64,000 bases of DNA from Clostridia bacterium DTU025 (GTDB lineage: Bacteria; Bacillota; DTU025). The notes beneath the pieces were generated by a model. That model had not been told where the DNA came from and searched no databases. It worked only from the letters and a program-made list of their open reading frames with translations. The stretch is from contig LFSP01000037.1 in assembly GCA_001513145.1 (NCBI GenBank), positions 128,239 to 192,238 of the forward strand. Direction: 5' to 3'. Positions 42,134-51,103 of the stretch are shown piece after piece. The translations under genes and the position numbers were made by a program. Numbering within the stretch: the first letter of the stretch is position 1; every line of letters starts with the position of its first letter.

Positions 42134-43379
42134 CGTCCCTCACCTCCGCCGGCTGGCCAGGGTATAGTATCTTCGGGCTGATGAGGATTACCGTTTCCGT
42201 CTCCACCGATTCTTTCTTCGTACTGCTGAACAGCAGACCCAACACAGGTAAATCACCGAGGATCGGGACTTTGCTCTCGCTTTCGTACTCTGATTCCAGC
42301 TTCAGCCCGCCGATCACCAAAGTCTCGCCATCGCGCACCAATACGGTGGTGGACGCTCTCCTCGTACTCACCAGCGGCAATCCATCTGGCCCTTCCACCG
42401 CATCCGACACTTCAGGTTGGATCTTCAGGAACACCTGTCCATCCGCAGCCACCCTCGGAGTGAACTTGAGTGATATCCCGGTGCGAATCGACTCAAGTCG
42501 ACTCGATGTGGTCGCTGCGCCATTGGAAGTAGTCACGAGGTAGTACCTGTCCTTCCCCAAGAAGATCTCTGCAGACTCACCGTCGAGAGCCGCGAGACGC
42601 GGAGAGGCATGAATCCGAGCCTTGCCTGAATCTACTAGGAACTTGATTGATGCCAGTGCCTGGTGCAGGCCTCCTGTAAGGCTTATCTTGCCACCCCAAA
42701 TCCCCGACACGAAGTCGATGAAACCGGAACCTGGCATGCCTGGGTCGCTAGGGCCGGACTTGCCTTCATACCGCCAGTCAGCTCGCAGGGAGTTGCCGGC
42801 GTCGACTGTAACCTCCATCACAACAGCCTCAAGCACTACCTGAGGAGACGGCTGATCGAGTAGGGCAAGGTCAGCCTTGATCCTCGCTACTTGGGCCTCA
42901 GTCCCGGTTATCGTAACAGTGTTTTCAACGGTGTTCACCTTCACATTGGCCTTGAAGTGGTCTGACAGCTGGTTCGCCGCTCGATCTGCACCGATGTAGT
43001 TCAGCTTGACAACCTCGGTTCTGGACAGCAACGGGAATATGGGGCTGGCTACGTCGGCGGAGCCGACCACATAATAGTCGTCAACCTTTACAAAGGTGTA
43101 ACCTAGTGGAGTAAGTATCATCTCAAGCGCCTTCTCGAGAGGGACGTCGAAAAGCTCCAGAGTAACCCACCCTTGGACCGCCGGTTCTGCGATGATGTTC
43201 ACCCCTGTTTGGGCAGAAACATCCCGGAGAACACTGCTCAAGTCGGTGCTGTCAAATACGTTAGTGACAAGGATCTCGTTCGCAGTGGACGGCGGTACAA
43301 GTGTTACCAAGGTGGCGATCAAAATCAGGGCTATGATACTGGTCTTGCGGCGGCGCGAGCGCCTATAGGCCTCAACCAT
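42117..43379 (-). CDS. Secretin B (full-length core)
   Basis: The 420-residue protein has a signal segment (TSIIALILIATLVTLVPPST), an N0/STN domain (VFDSTDLSSVLRDVSAQTGV ... LELFDVPLEKALEMILTPLG), an N1 domain (EVVKLNYIGADRAANQLSDH) and a complete secretin C domain. The latter includes TRRASTTVLVRDGETLVIGG and the hallmark KVPILGDLPVLGLLF, with TETVILISPKIL at the end. Secretins form outer-membrane export channels, yet no ATPase, platform or pseudopilin gene is nearby. The ATG at 43379 has GGAGGTG six bases upstream. Confidence 0.92.
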   Translation of the reverse strand: MVEAYRRSRRRKTSIIALILIATLVTLVPPSTANEILVTNVFDSTDLSSVLRDVSAQTGVNIIAEPAVQGWVTLELFDVPLEKALEMILTPLGYTFVKVDDYYVVGSADVASPIFPLLSRTEVVKLNYIGADRAANQLSDHFKANVKVNTVENTVTITGTEAQVARIKADLALLDQPSPQVVLEAVVMEVTVDAGNSLRADWRYEGKSGPSDPGMPGSGFIDFVSGIWGGKISLTGGLHQALASIKFLVDSGKARIHASPRLAALDGESAEIFLGKDRYYLVTTSNGAATTSSRLESIRTGISLKFTPRVAADGQVFLKIQPEVSDAVEGPDGLPLVSTRRASTTVLVRDGETLVIGGLKLESEYESESKVPILGDLPVLGLLFSSTKKESVETETVILISPKILYPGQPAEVRDDDSLH

Positions 43380-43431
43380 ACGAACACCTCCAATACATGG
43401 GAACACTACCATCATGCGCTTGCCACAGTGG

Positions 43432-45120
43432 TCAGGGTTCCACGATGAATTCCGTCGTGCCTAAGAGGGGTGCCTCCCCACCGTACGCAACCGTATACTC
43501 AACTCGGTATCTTCCCGGTTCCAAGCGCGCTGGATACTCAACTCTCAGAGTCCTAGTCCCCCCGGGCAAGACGTAGGTGGCGACCTCGCCAAGATTAGCG
43601 CTATTCACGAGTTCCCACCACCCCTGCCCGACGTATTCCAACCCTTCGCTGCTCTGGGGCAACACATGCCTCCTGATAGCTACGAACACACTGGGCTTCA
43701 CGTGGATGGTTCCAGTGTTCGCGAACACCGCTTCAAAGGCCCACCCGAGCTCATTGCCACTGTCCATTGCGTCTACACACAAGATATCGGCAGCTACCTG
43801 GGTCTCCTTTCCCACGATCAAGAAGATAAGGGTTCCCACCGTGCTAGCCCATTTCGTTTCTGCAGGTCCCCAGTCTTCCTCTACAGGACTTCCGGTGAAC
43901 TCCAGGCTTGCGTAGTATCCGCCAGCAGCGTCCTTGGGGATGCTTATCACAGTACGGACAACCTGTCTGGATCTCGGTTTGACCTCGAAAACTGAGGGAC
44001 GTAGCTCGATCCAGTCGGCACAGCTGCCGACCGACGGCTGGTCATCGCCAATCACGAGTTCACCCTCTGAGTCATATCGGAACGGTACAGCCCGCGCCTC
44101 GACGAGCATGGGCTTGTCCGATTTGTTCTCCAGAACTAGCGCCTTCGCCGCTGTAGCGCCCGCGGGATAGTTGAGGTGCAGTACCTGCTCGTTAACGACA
44201 AGCGGCGCGACGGTACCGAAGCTCTGAATCTCCTGCGATTGGCTTCCACCCGTTGACACGGTAAAGGCCACTCTAGCCCTGGCTGGCATTATTCCTCCGT
44301 AGTCAACATAGATGTCACCTAGGTAGTCCCCTGGAGGCAGGCCTGAGGGCAACACAGACGTGAGTGCAACGGACGCGCCGGGTAACACTATCCCTCTTCC
44401 GCCCCCGAGCGGAATCTGTCTCAACCTCCGACCTGCGTTATCCCGGATGATCAAGCTACCGCGAGCGAAGACGTGAGTGTCCCCATCATTTGACACTTCC
44501 GCCGACAGCATCAGAGCGTTCTGACCGTAACTAGATCTGAGCTGCGTGTTTTCACTACCCGTCTGCGCACTGAATGCGGTGACGGCCAGGGATCTCCTCA
44601 CTGCCGGAGCCTGAACACTTATCTCCACGGGCACGACGACTCTGGGGATAAGCACACTTGATGCCACTGCGCCTTGGCTTCTTACGGTATCCTCAACGAG
44701 TTCAAGTACCACGGCCGCGTACCTACCTCCGAGAGCGCCTCTGGGCACGGTAATAGCTACGCCGACCTCGAACGTCTGCCCCGGGTTAACCCGGATCCTT
44801 TGGTTCGAAAGCTTGATCCACGGCACAGCTGATCTTGACGTACTGCCTGCTGGAACCACGGAGTATTCCCCATCCGGCCCCTGAGTAATGTCAGCTAGGT
44901 AGACCAAGAACTCAGCTGCTCTCACGCCGTCCGCGTTGTTCACCACAATGTTACGCACAGTACTGCCACCAGGCGCTAGGCTCAAGGTGATCAGCATGGG
45001 CGCAAAGGAAAAACCGGTCTGTGCAATCGTGTAAGGCGACGCGAGCACTAACATCACAACGGCAAGAGCGATCCTTGTGGACGTAATACCAGCCCCACGG
45101 AGGTAGTGCAGCGATAGCAT
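43432..45120 (-). CDS. PapD/DUF916-like tandem Ig-fold secreted protein B
   Basis: The 562-residue protein has a signal peptide (IALAVVMLVLASPYTIAQ) and the same two-part structure as its paralogue at 37695-39341. Half one begins FSFAPMLITLSLAPGGST and contains ALGGRYAAVVLELVE and ARGSLIIRDNAGRRLRQIPL; half two begins LNYPAGATAAKALVLENKSD and contains DAAGGYYASLEFTG. The Ig-like pattern resembles PapD chaperones and DUF916. It lies 52 bases before secretin B. AGGAGAG lies about ten bases before the ATG at 45120. Confidence 0.75.
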   Translation of the reverse strand: MLSLHYLRGAGITSTRIALAVVMLVLASPYTIAQTGFSFAPMLITLSLAPGGSTVRNIVVNNADGVRAAEFLVYLADITQGPDGEYSVVPAGSTSRSAVPWIKLSNQRIRVNPGQTFEVGVAITVPRGALGGRYAAVVLELVEDTVRSQGAVASSVLIPRVVVPVEISVQAPAVRRSLAVTAFSAQTGSENTQLRSSYGQNALMLSAEVSNDGDTHVFARGSLIIRDNAGRRLRQIPLGGGRGIVLPGASVALTSVLPSGLPPGDYLGDIYVDYGGIMPARARVAFTVSTGGSQSQEIQSFGTVAPLVVNEQVLHLNYPAGATAAKALVLENKSDKPMLVEARAVPFRYDSEGELVIGDDQPSVGSCADWIELRPSVFEVKPRSRQVVRTVISIPKDAAGGYYASLEFTGSPVEEDWGPAETKWASTVGTLIFLIVGKETQVAADILCVDAMDSGNELGWAFEAVFANTGTIHVKPSVFVAIRRHVLPQSSEGLEYVGQGWWELVNSANLGEVATYVLPGGTRTLRVEYPARLEPGRYRVEYTVAYGGEAPLLGTTEFIVEP

Positions 45121-45217
45121 GTAAGCATCTCTCCTTCTGCTCAGCGAGGGCGGCCAACTGGTCGCCCTCGCAATCGTGTCATTGTCATCGTCGCCTTAGG
45201 ATAGGTCACCACGGTCA

Positions 45218-46021
45218 CTAAGCGCAACCATTGTCGTCGCCGTTGCCTCCGTTGACTTCTTCGGCGACCCACTTCTTCTGGTTTTCGACTATCAGCAAAA
45301 TCTGTCCAGTATTCTCGTACTCACATGACAGATCGTCGCGCCCGACAACCAGCTTGGTGCAGAGACGCACCATGGAATACCACCCGTCATCGCGGAGTGT
45401 AAAGGAGAGGGGCACGGTTTCCGTGAATTCACTTGGCGTTTTCCAATCCAGGTCATCCATATCTTCTGGCATCAAGACTTGCTTGCCTGACCATGCGTAG
45501 AAGACATCTATGGTGGGTGCATCAATCGAGCCATCCTCACCTACTATGTCGGCCCAGTTCTGGTAGGGCATGTCCTCGGCGAAGCTGGCCTTTACGCTGA
45601 CGGGCCCGTTGCTCCAAACCTCCAACCTCAGCCCATCACCGGCGTACTCTCCGGGTTTCAGTATTCTCCAGTCAAATCTAGTGTTGTTTATTTGCCATTC
45701 GCACCAATGCGCGACCGAAGCGTGATTGATGACATCGATCGTCCACTCGGCAGCATTACAGTTGCCAGAGTTTTCTCCAGAGACATATAGACGCGCGTTT
45801 CCCTTATCTGCATCGTCCCGCTTTCGCCTAATCCAATTGCCATCCTCGCCCTTTTCAAACCACTGGTAGAACAGCTCCGCATCGTCAGGTAGGTCCTCTC
45901 CTTCGTTGTAGTTCTCCTGGGTGATCCTCGGCATTGTGATTGTAGTACCAGCAGCAGTTGTGGGTGCAACCCACGCCAACGCAAGGGCAAGCAGTGTCAT
46001 GAATACCAAGAGCCTTTTCAT
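45218..46021 (-). CDS. Secreted protein B1 of the LKPGDYA family
   Basis: The 267-residue protein has a signal peptide (MKRLLVFMTLLALALAWVAP), an acidic N-terminal region (NYNEGEDLPDDAELFYQWFE), and the family core: NCNAAEWTIDVINHASVAHW, TRFDWRILKPGEYAGDGLRL near residues 113-132 and, near the end, DDLSCEYENTGQILLIVENQ. It is a distant paralogue of A1 and A2. The ATG at 46021 has GGGAGG nine bases upstream. It precedes PapD-like gene B. Function is unknown. Confidence 0.78.
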   Translation of the reverse strand: MKRLLVFMTLLALALAWVAPTTAAGTTITMPRITQENYNEGEDLPDDAELFYQWFEKGEDGNWIRRKRDDADKGNARLYVSGENSGNCNAAEWTIDVINHASVAHWCEWQINNTRFDWRILKPGEYAGDGLRLEVWSNGPVSVKASFAEDMPYQNWADIVGEDGSIDAPTIDVFYAWSGKQVLMPEDMDDLDWKTPSEFTETVPLSFTLRDDGWYSMVRLCTKLVVGRDDLSCEYENTGQILLIVENQKKWVAEEVNGGNGDDNGCA

Positions 46022-46136
46022 ACGTTCACGCCTCCCAAGATGTAAGGTTGGTGTCTGGCACCCGCCTGTGAAGAGAACCGGTCTCAACACGGCCAAGCGT
46101 CGACAAGTAGACGGCCACACTGAAGCGGCACAAACG

Positions 46137-47465
46137 TCACAGATTGCTGGCTGTGAAAGTGATCACCCCCCGATTCTCATAGTCAGCAGACAGGGTGGAT
46201 TCGCTGATGTGTATCTTGATCCACATACGCATCGGCACGGCGGGATCAAGACTCCTGGGCACCCTGCCATCGCCTAAGTTGGCCAAGCCCTCCGCAGGCA
46301 CCCACAGGGGTGACTCTGGCTCAGGAAGATCTGCGCTGAAGCTATACCATACCCTTATTACACTTGGAGCACCCGTCGTAGGCACGAGATCGTCGAATCC
46401 GCTGAAGTTGATGTAAAGCGGCTGGGTACCTGATACGGACACCTCCGCGGCAAGTGCCGCAAACGTGCCAGGCCCGAGGACGTACCAGTGAACCTCCGGA
46501 GGGCCCAACAGCACGGTGGCGTGATCTTCATCCATCCGCACGTAGATAGGGTCGAGCCTCACGGATGCTGGCTTACCCTCTGGACTGAAAGAAAACGCGA
46601 TGCCGTCACAAAATACAGCGGGCAGACTGCTGGTGCTCAAAGATGTGGCAGTGACCTTAAGTACCATGTGCGCTTCCGATCCACACGAAAACTTCGATCC
46701 GTGCTTGCCTTGGTGCTGCCACTTCCAGTGGACGTGTGTTGGCTCCCCAGGCTTTGAGCCCTGTGTCACCTCAAGCGCGTTCTGCCCGGAACCACCAGGT
46801 GTTTCTGGAAAGGTGACGGAAGGCGCGCTTTCCATGTCCACCTCAAAGCCGGGCCCGAAGTCTATACTGACCGAAAAACTAACCCACTCTGTGCCGCTCA
46901 TGTGGTTCTCTATCCTGATCTCTACCAGCCAATCGAGTCTCTTGCCGACTGTGGCCGAGAAGTGCGGGAGGGCAGCCTGGCCCTCCGGATAGGCGAACTC
47001 CTTCACCGCTATCCCGGGTACAGTCAGCGCTGTGGCGATGATGGTACAGCCGCCGCCTGATCGTCTCACCATAGCAAGCTCCTGAAGTGCGCGGGTCGCC
47101 GGTTCTGTCCCGGTGTTCGTTCCACCACGGTTGAGCTTGAGCTGCACAGAGTCAGTGGGTATGGAAGTAGAGGGCATCGTCTTGTTCGGAGGAGCTTGCA
47201 CTTCTGTCGACTCCTCGCGGTTCGGGCTGGACACCCATGTCACTGGCCGTGTGGGAGTCTGATTGCCCCAGCCGTACTGCCCGTTCTCTTCATGCATGGG
47301 TACGCCTCCGGCAACTGGCTCACTATGAAGCTCGTATGGAGACAAGTCCAGCAAAGGCACCAACTGCATAGGGGACAGTTGGCTACATAACGCAGGCAAG
47401 GAGGCCACGATGATGGTTGCGGCTATCCACGCCACTATCAAACTCGTTCTCGCGCGATCGCCCAT
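46137..47465 (-). CDS. Large secreted protein B2, distant LKPGDYA-family member
   Basis: The 442-residue protein has a signal/anchor (TSLIVAWIAATIIVASLPAL), a Pro/Thr/Ser-rich stretch near residues 35-115, and a long beta-rich region. The C-terminal third repeats the family layout: VHWYVLGPGTFAALAAEVSV, PLYINFSGFDDLVPT, and STLSADYENRGVITFTASNL at the very end. The ATG at 47465 has GGAG five bases upstream. It is the first gene of the island and is likely to be transcribed with B1. Function is unknown. Confidence 0.75.
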   Translation of the reverse strand: MGDRARTSLIVAWIAATIIVASLPALCSQLSPMQLVPLLDLSPYELHSEPVAGGVPMHEENGQYGWGNQTPTRPVTWVSSPNREESTEVQAPPNKTMPSTSIPTDSVQLKLNRGGTNTGTEPATRALQELAMVRRSGGGCTIIATALTVPGIAVKEFAYPEGQAALPHFSATVGKRLDWLVEIRIENHMSGTEWVSFSVSIDFGPGFEVDMESAPSVTFPETPGGSGQNALEVTQGSKPGEPTHVHWKWQHQGKHGSKFSCGSEAHMVLKVTATSLSTSSLPAVFCDGIAFSFSPEGKPASVRLDPIYVRMDEDHATVLLGPPEVHWYVLGPGTFAALAAEVSVSGTQPLYINFSGFDDLVPTTGAPSVIRVWYSFSADLPEPESPLWVPAEGLANLGDGRVPRSLDPAVPMRMWIKIHISESTLSADYENRGVITFTASNL

Positions 47466-47742
47466 CTCTTCTCCCCCAAGCAATCGGATCTGACGACACC
47501 TCATTCGGGGGCCCAACATGTTGCTCGAGTCTCGTCCAATATCTTCGAATCCCTCTCTCATTGCAGATACCTGGCCAACTCCCTCGAGCCAGCCAGGTAC
47601 CTCCGGGCCACAGCACGCCATATCTGTCTGCTTCCACGATTACGACAAGTCTCAAGCTATTCCTTCCTAAAACTTCCGTGTCTCTCCCATCTAGTTCGGG
47701 GCATTTCAACATCGACCTAAGGTATGTCGCACTGTTCCAGGA
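47466..47742. other. Leader/promoter region of the secretin island
   Basis: No gene is seen here. On the minus strand a weak promoter candidate is TTGTCG with AGATAT after 17 bases, near 47615-47645. The inverted repeat at 47568-47599 lies about 100 bases before the first island gene. Confidence 0.4.
47568..47599. repeat. Inverted repeat in the leader of protein B2
   Basis: TACCTGGC (47568-47575) and GCCAGGTA (47592-47599) form an 8-bp stem with a 16-base loop. The left side, GCAGATACCTG, is identical over 11 bases to the repeat at 40251. Confidence 0.8.
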
Positions 47743-47771
47743 AACAAGAAAAGCGCCTGCATAACAGGCGC
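47743..47771 (-). terminator. Terminator after sigA
   Basis: On the minus strand GCGCCTG-TTATG-CAGGCGC is followed by TTTTCTTGTTT, about 35 bases after the sigA stop. Confidence 0.85.
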
Positions 47772-47807
47772 CTATTCGATGATCACCTAGATCGTATTTC
47801 CGCAGGT

Positions 47808-48905
47808 TTACTCAAGGAAATCCTTGAGTTTCTTGCTCCGGTTTGGATGACGCAGCTTCCTCAGGGCCTTGGCCTCGATCTGTCGTATCCTCTCTCTGGT
47901 CACCCCGAATTCCTGGCCGACCTCCTCCAAGGTTCGAGCCCTGCCATCGTCGATGCCGAATCGCAGCCTGAGCACTTTGGCTTCCCTCTCAGCTAGGGTG
48001 TCCAGCACGTCCTGGAGCTGTTCCTTGAGCAGCGTGAAGGATGCGGCGTCTGGCGGCGCCTGGGCGTCCTCGTCCTCGATGAAATCGCCGAGGTGGGAGT
48101 CCTCTTCCTCGCCGATGGGGGTCTCCAATGACACAGGCTCCTGGGCCACCTTCATGATCTCCCGCACGCGCTCCACGGGCTGGCCCATGGCCTCGGCTAT
48201 CTCCTCGGCGCTGGGTTCGCGGCCAAGCTCCTGCAGGAGTTGCCGCTGCACGCGGACGAGCTTGTTGATGGTCTCCACCATGTGCACGGGGATGCGTATC
48301 GTGCGTGCCTGGTCCGCTATGGCCCTGGTGATGGCCTGCCGTATCCACCACGTGGCATAGGTGCTGAACTTGAAGCCCTTCTGGTAGTCGAACTTCTCGA
48401 CGGCTTTGAGCAATCCGAGATTGCCCTCTTGTATGAGGTCGAGGAGAAGCATGCCGCGGCCGACGTATCTCTTGGCTATGCTCACCACCAGCCTGAGATT
48501 GGCTTCGGTGAGCCTGCGCTTGGCCTCCTCGTCGCCCTGTTCGATGCGTTTGGCAAGCTCCACTTCTTCCTCGGCGGTGAGCAGCGGCACACGACCTATC
48601 TCCTTCAGGTACATGCGCACCGGGTCGTCGATGGCGATTCCCTCAGGGATAGACCGATCTATGTCCACCTCGGCGTGGTCCTGCGCTGCCTCCCCGTGCT
48701 CGGCAGGGGAAACCGGACCCTCGTCAGGAACGTCGACGATATCCACTCCTGACTCGTCGAGGGTGTCCAGCACATCTTCTATTTGATCCGGCGTGAGTTC
48801 GACGTCCTGCAACGCGTCCATGATCTCACGGCTGCTAAGACTTCCTCTCTTGCTGCCTCTTGCCACGAGATCTTTCAGCTCGGGCGCGCTCAATTCCTTC
48901 GACAT
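47808..48905 (-). CDS. sigA: RNA polymerase primary sigma factor SigA (RpoD)
   Basis: The 365-residue protein is the housekeeping sigma-70 factor. Region 1.1 is in the first 75 residues, region 1.2 is [17 protein letters not shown] near 94-110, region 2 contains [20 protein letters not shown] and [20 protein letters not shown], region 3 follows with [14 protein letters not shown], and region 4 ends with [20 protein letters not shown]. Leu replaces the usual Phe in GRGMLFLDLI. It follows dnaG, the conserved dnaG-sigA order. Confidence 0.98.
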   Translation of the reverse strand: MSKELSAPELKDLVARGSKRGSLSSREIMDALQDVELTPDQIEDVLDTLDESGVDIVDVPDEGPVSPAEHGEAAQDHAEVDIDRSIPEGIAIDDPVRMYLKEIGRVPLLTAEEEVELAKRIEQGDEEAKRRLTEANLRLVVSIAKRYVGRGMLLLDLIQEGNLGLLKAVEKFDYQKGFKFSTYATWWIRQAITRAIADQARTIRIPVHMVETINKLVRVQRQLLQELGREPSAEEIAEAMGQPVERVREIMKVAQEPVSLETPIGEEEDSHLGDFIEDEDAQAPPDAASFTLLKEQLQDVLDTLAEREAKVLRLRFGIDDGRARTLEEVGQEFGVTRERIRQIEAKALRKLRHPNRSKKLKDFLE

Positions 48906-48964
48906 GATCTCCTCACCTTCCGAACCGCCGTGTAACGGCCACCGATGCCCTGTGCCGCCTGCCG

Positions 48965-50794
48965 CTAGTAGAGTGCTATGTCACGGCCGAGCGCTTGCCT
49001 GAGCTCGACCTGTTCTTTCAACAATGCCTTGATCCTTTCAACTGCTCCAGCCGATTCCGCTTGCTTGATCTCGGCGTCTATCTCGGCGAGACGCACCTGC
49101 ATGCGCCTTCGCCGCAGGAGATCCAAGGCTCTATCCACGGCGCCTTCATCCAGGTCGAAGGCGTCCTCCGAACCCACCAGTTCAGACACGTACCCGGCCA
49201 GCTCCGGCCCGGCAGCGTCAACGAGACTTGCGGCATCAATATGTTTGCCCTCCGAACGAGCCTGCAACACGATGTCCATCAGCTTCGCGTTGGGGGACGT
49301 GGACAGCGGGTTCTCGCCGACAGCATCCGCTATCCGAGCCGCGGCCTCGGCATCCGTCAAAGCCAGAAGCAGCAGCCACCGCTCAACCTCAAAGTATGCC
49401 TTGCTGGCCAGCGGGGAGCTATCCACCGGCCTGAAAGCCTCGCGCTTCAAGCGCACAGACGGCACCCGCTGTCGGTCTCTGGCGGCTGCGACCAGTCTTC
49501 GCACCGCTGCAGACAGAACCTGCGGGTCCACCCCGAGCTTCTCACATACCTCACGCAGGTATTCTGCTCTCTCCACATCATCAGATACAGAAGCCAGGGT
49601 TTCAGCCACCTGGTCGGCGGCCTTGACGCGGCTCTCGATGCTGGAAAGGTCAGTGCCCTGCAGTATCCTGCGTATCCTGTATGAGGCGAACGGCTCCGCG
49701 TCGTCCAGCAGCGCCTTCACGGCTTCGGGGCCTTCCTGCCTTGCGAAACTGTCCGGGTCATGGCCGCCGGGAAGCGGCGCCACTCTCACTGCAAGTCCCA
49801 CTGACTGGGCCACCTCAACAGCCTTCGCCGTGGCCGCGAAGCCGGCGTCGTCGCCGTCGTAGAACAGCACTAGCTCGCTGGCGTATCTCGCGATCAGCCT
49901 GGCCTGCTCCACGGTGAGTGCTGTGCCTAACGTCGCTACTACGTTGGGCACTCCTGCCTTCATCAGCGAGACCACGTCGATGTAGCCCTCCACCAGGATG
50001 GCCCGCCCGGAGCTCTTAATGGAGTCGGCGGCCAGGTTCAATCCGTACAGGTTGCGTCTCTTGCTGAACACCAGCGACTCCGGGCTGTTCAGGTACTTGG
50101 GGTTCGTGCCGTCGTACGAGCGGCCCCCGAAGCCTATGACCCTGCCCCATACGTTGATGATGGGGAACATCACCCTGTTCCTGAACCGATCGAAGATCCT
50201 CCCCGATCCATCGTCCACCAGCGCCAGCCCGCACTCCACGAGGGTCTCACGGGATATGCCCTTTGCAGACAGGGCTTTCACCAGGCCGTCCCAGCCGGCA
50301 GGGGTGAGGCCGATGTTGAACCGCTCCGCAACGGCGCGATCGATGCCTCGGCCCAGAAGATAGTCTCGGGCGGCTCGAGCCTGCGCCGAGGTGCTGCGGT
50401 TCAGCACGTGACAGTAATACGCCATGGCCAGCTGGTTTGCCTCGAAAGCTCTCTGTCGGCGTTCGCGGGCGGCACGGTCCTCTTCCGTCTCCAAGTCCGA
50501 TGAGATGTCGAGCCCGGCCCGCGCAGCCAGGCGTTCCACGGCCTCGGGAAATGTCAGCCCCTCGATCCTCATGACGAAGGAGAACACGTTTCCCCCAGCA
50601 TGGCAACCGAAGCAGTAGAACAGCTGCCTGTCCTTGGACACGCTGAACGATGGAGTGCGTTCGCTGTGGAACGGACAGAGCCCGACGAACCTGTTGCCGA
50701 CCTTCTTGAGCTGCACGTACTCTGACACCACCTGGACGATGTCAGAGGCGTCTCGCACCCTGGCAACGGTCTCATCTTTGTATCGAGCTGTCAA
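48965..50794 (-). CDS. dnaG: DNA primase
   Basis: DnaG makes RNA primers for replication. The 609-residue protein has the N-terminal zinc site [11 protein letters not shown] ... [13 protein letters not shown] near residues 40-75, the basic [20 protein letters not shown] segment, and the TOPRIM motifs [16 protein letters not shown] near residue 260 and [14 protein letters not shown] near 310; the C-terminal helicase-interaction domain is present. I place the start at the TTG at 50794, with AGGGG nine bases upstream; a TTG nine bases earlier abuts that site. Confidence 0.97.
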   Translation of the reverse strand: MTARYKDETVARVRDASDIVQVVSEYVQLKKVGNRFVGLCPFHSERTPSFSVSKDRQLFYCFGCHAGGNVFSFVMRIEGLTFPEAVERLAARAGLDISSDLETEEDRAARERRQRAFEANQLAMAYYCHVLNRSTSAQARAARDYLLGRGIDRAVAERFNIGLTPAGWDGLVKALSAKGISRETLVECGLALVDDGSGRIFDRFRNRVMFPIINVWGRVIGFGGRSYDGTNPKYLNSPESLVFSKRRNLYGLNLAADSIKSSGRAILVEGYIDVVSLMKAGVPNVVATLGTALTVEQARLIARYASELVLFYDGDDAGFAATAKAVEVAQSVGLAVRVAPLPGGHDPDSFARQEGPEAVKALLDDAEPFASYRIRRILQGTDLSSIESRVKAADQVAETLASVSDDVERAEYLREVCEKLGVDPQVLSAAVRRLVAAARDRQRVPSVRLKREAFRPVDSSPLASKAYFEVERWLLLLALTDAEAAARIADAVGENPLSTSPNAKLMDIVLQARSEGKHIDAASLVDAAGPELAGYVSELVGSEDAFDLDEGAVDRALDLLRRRRMQVRLAEIDAEIKQAESAGAVERIKALLKEQVELRQALGRDIALY

Positions 50795-50890
50795 GGCAAC
50801 CAACCCCTGTTGGGGTAGTGTTCTGCGACGCCACAGATTTTCCTGCTAAAACACGGGAGCATCTCATCTTGAGCTCCGGACGGGCCGTCG

Positions 50891-50934
50891 AAACAAAACC
50901 CCGCTTCCGAATCCTAGATCCTGCGGAAGCGAGG
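50891..50934 (-). terminator. Terminator after dgt
   Basis: On the minus strand CCTCGCTTCCG pairs with CGGAAGCGGGG (one wobble) and TTTTGTTT follows. The remaining 300 bases between dgt and dnaG hold no gene. Confidence 0.8.
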
Positions 50935-51103
50935 ACGTCCGGACCGTTAGCTACCCTGCACCGGTGCATTCCGTAATTCTACCCAGGATCGAAATTCCCT
51001 TCTATTCGCCGGAATGTTTGGTACGGCGAAATGATGATGGAGCATTGTCCTTAATATTCCGCAACATTCGCCATCTATGCGGTTTCCCCTGCATGTCTTG
51101 GGC

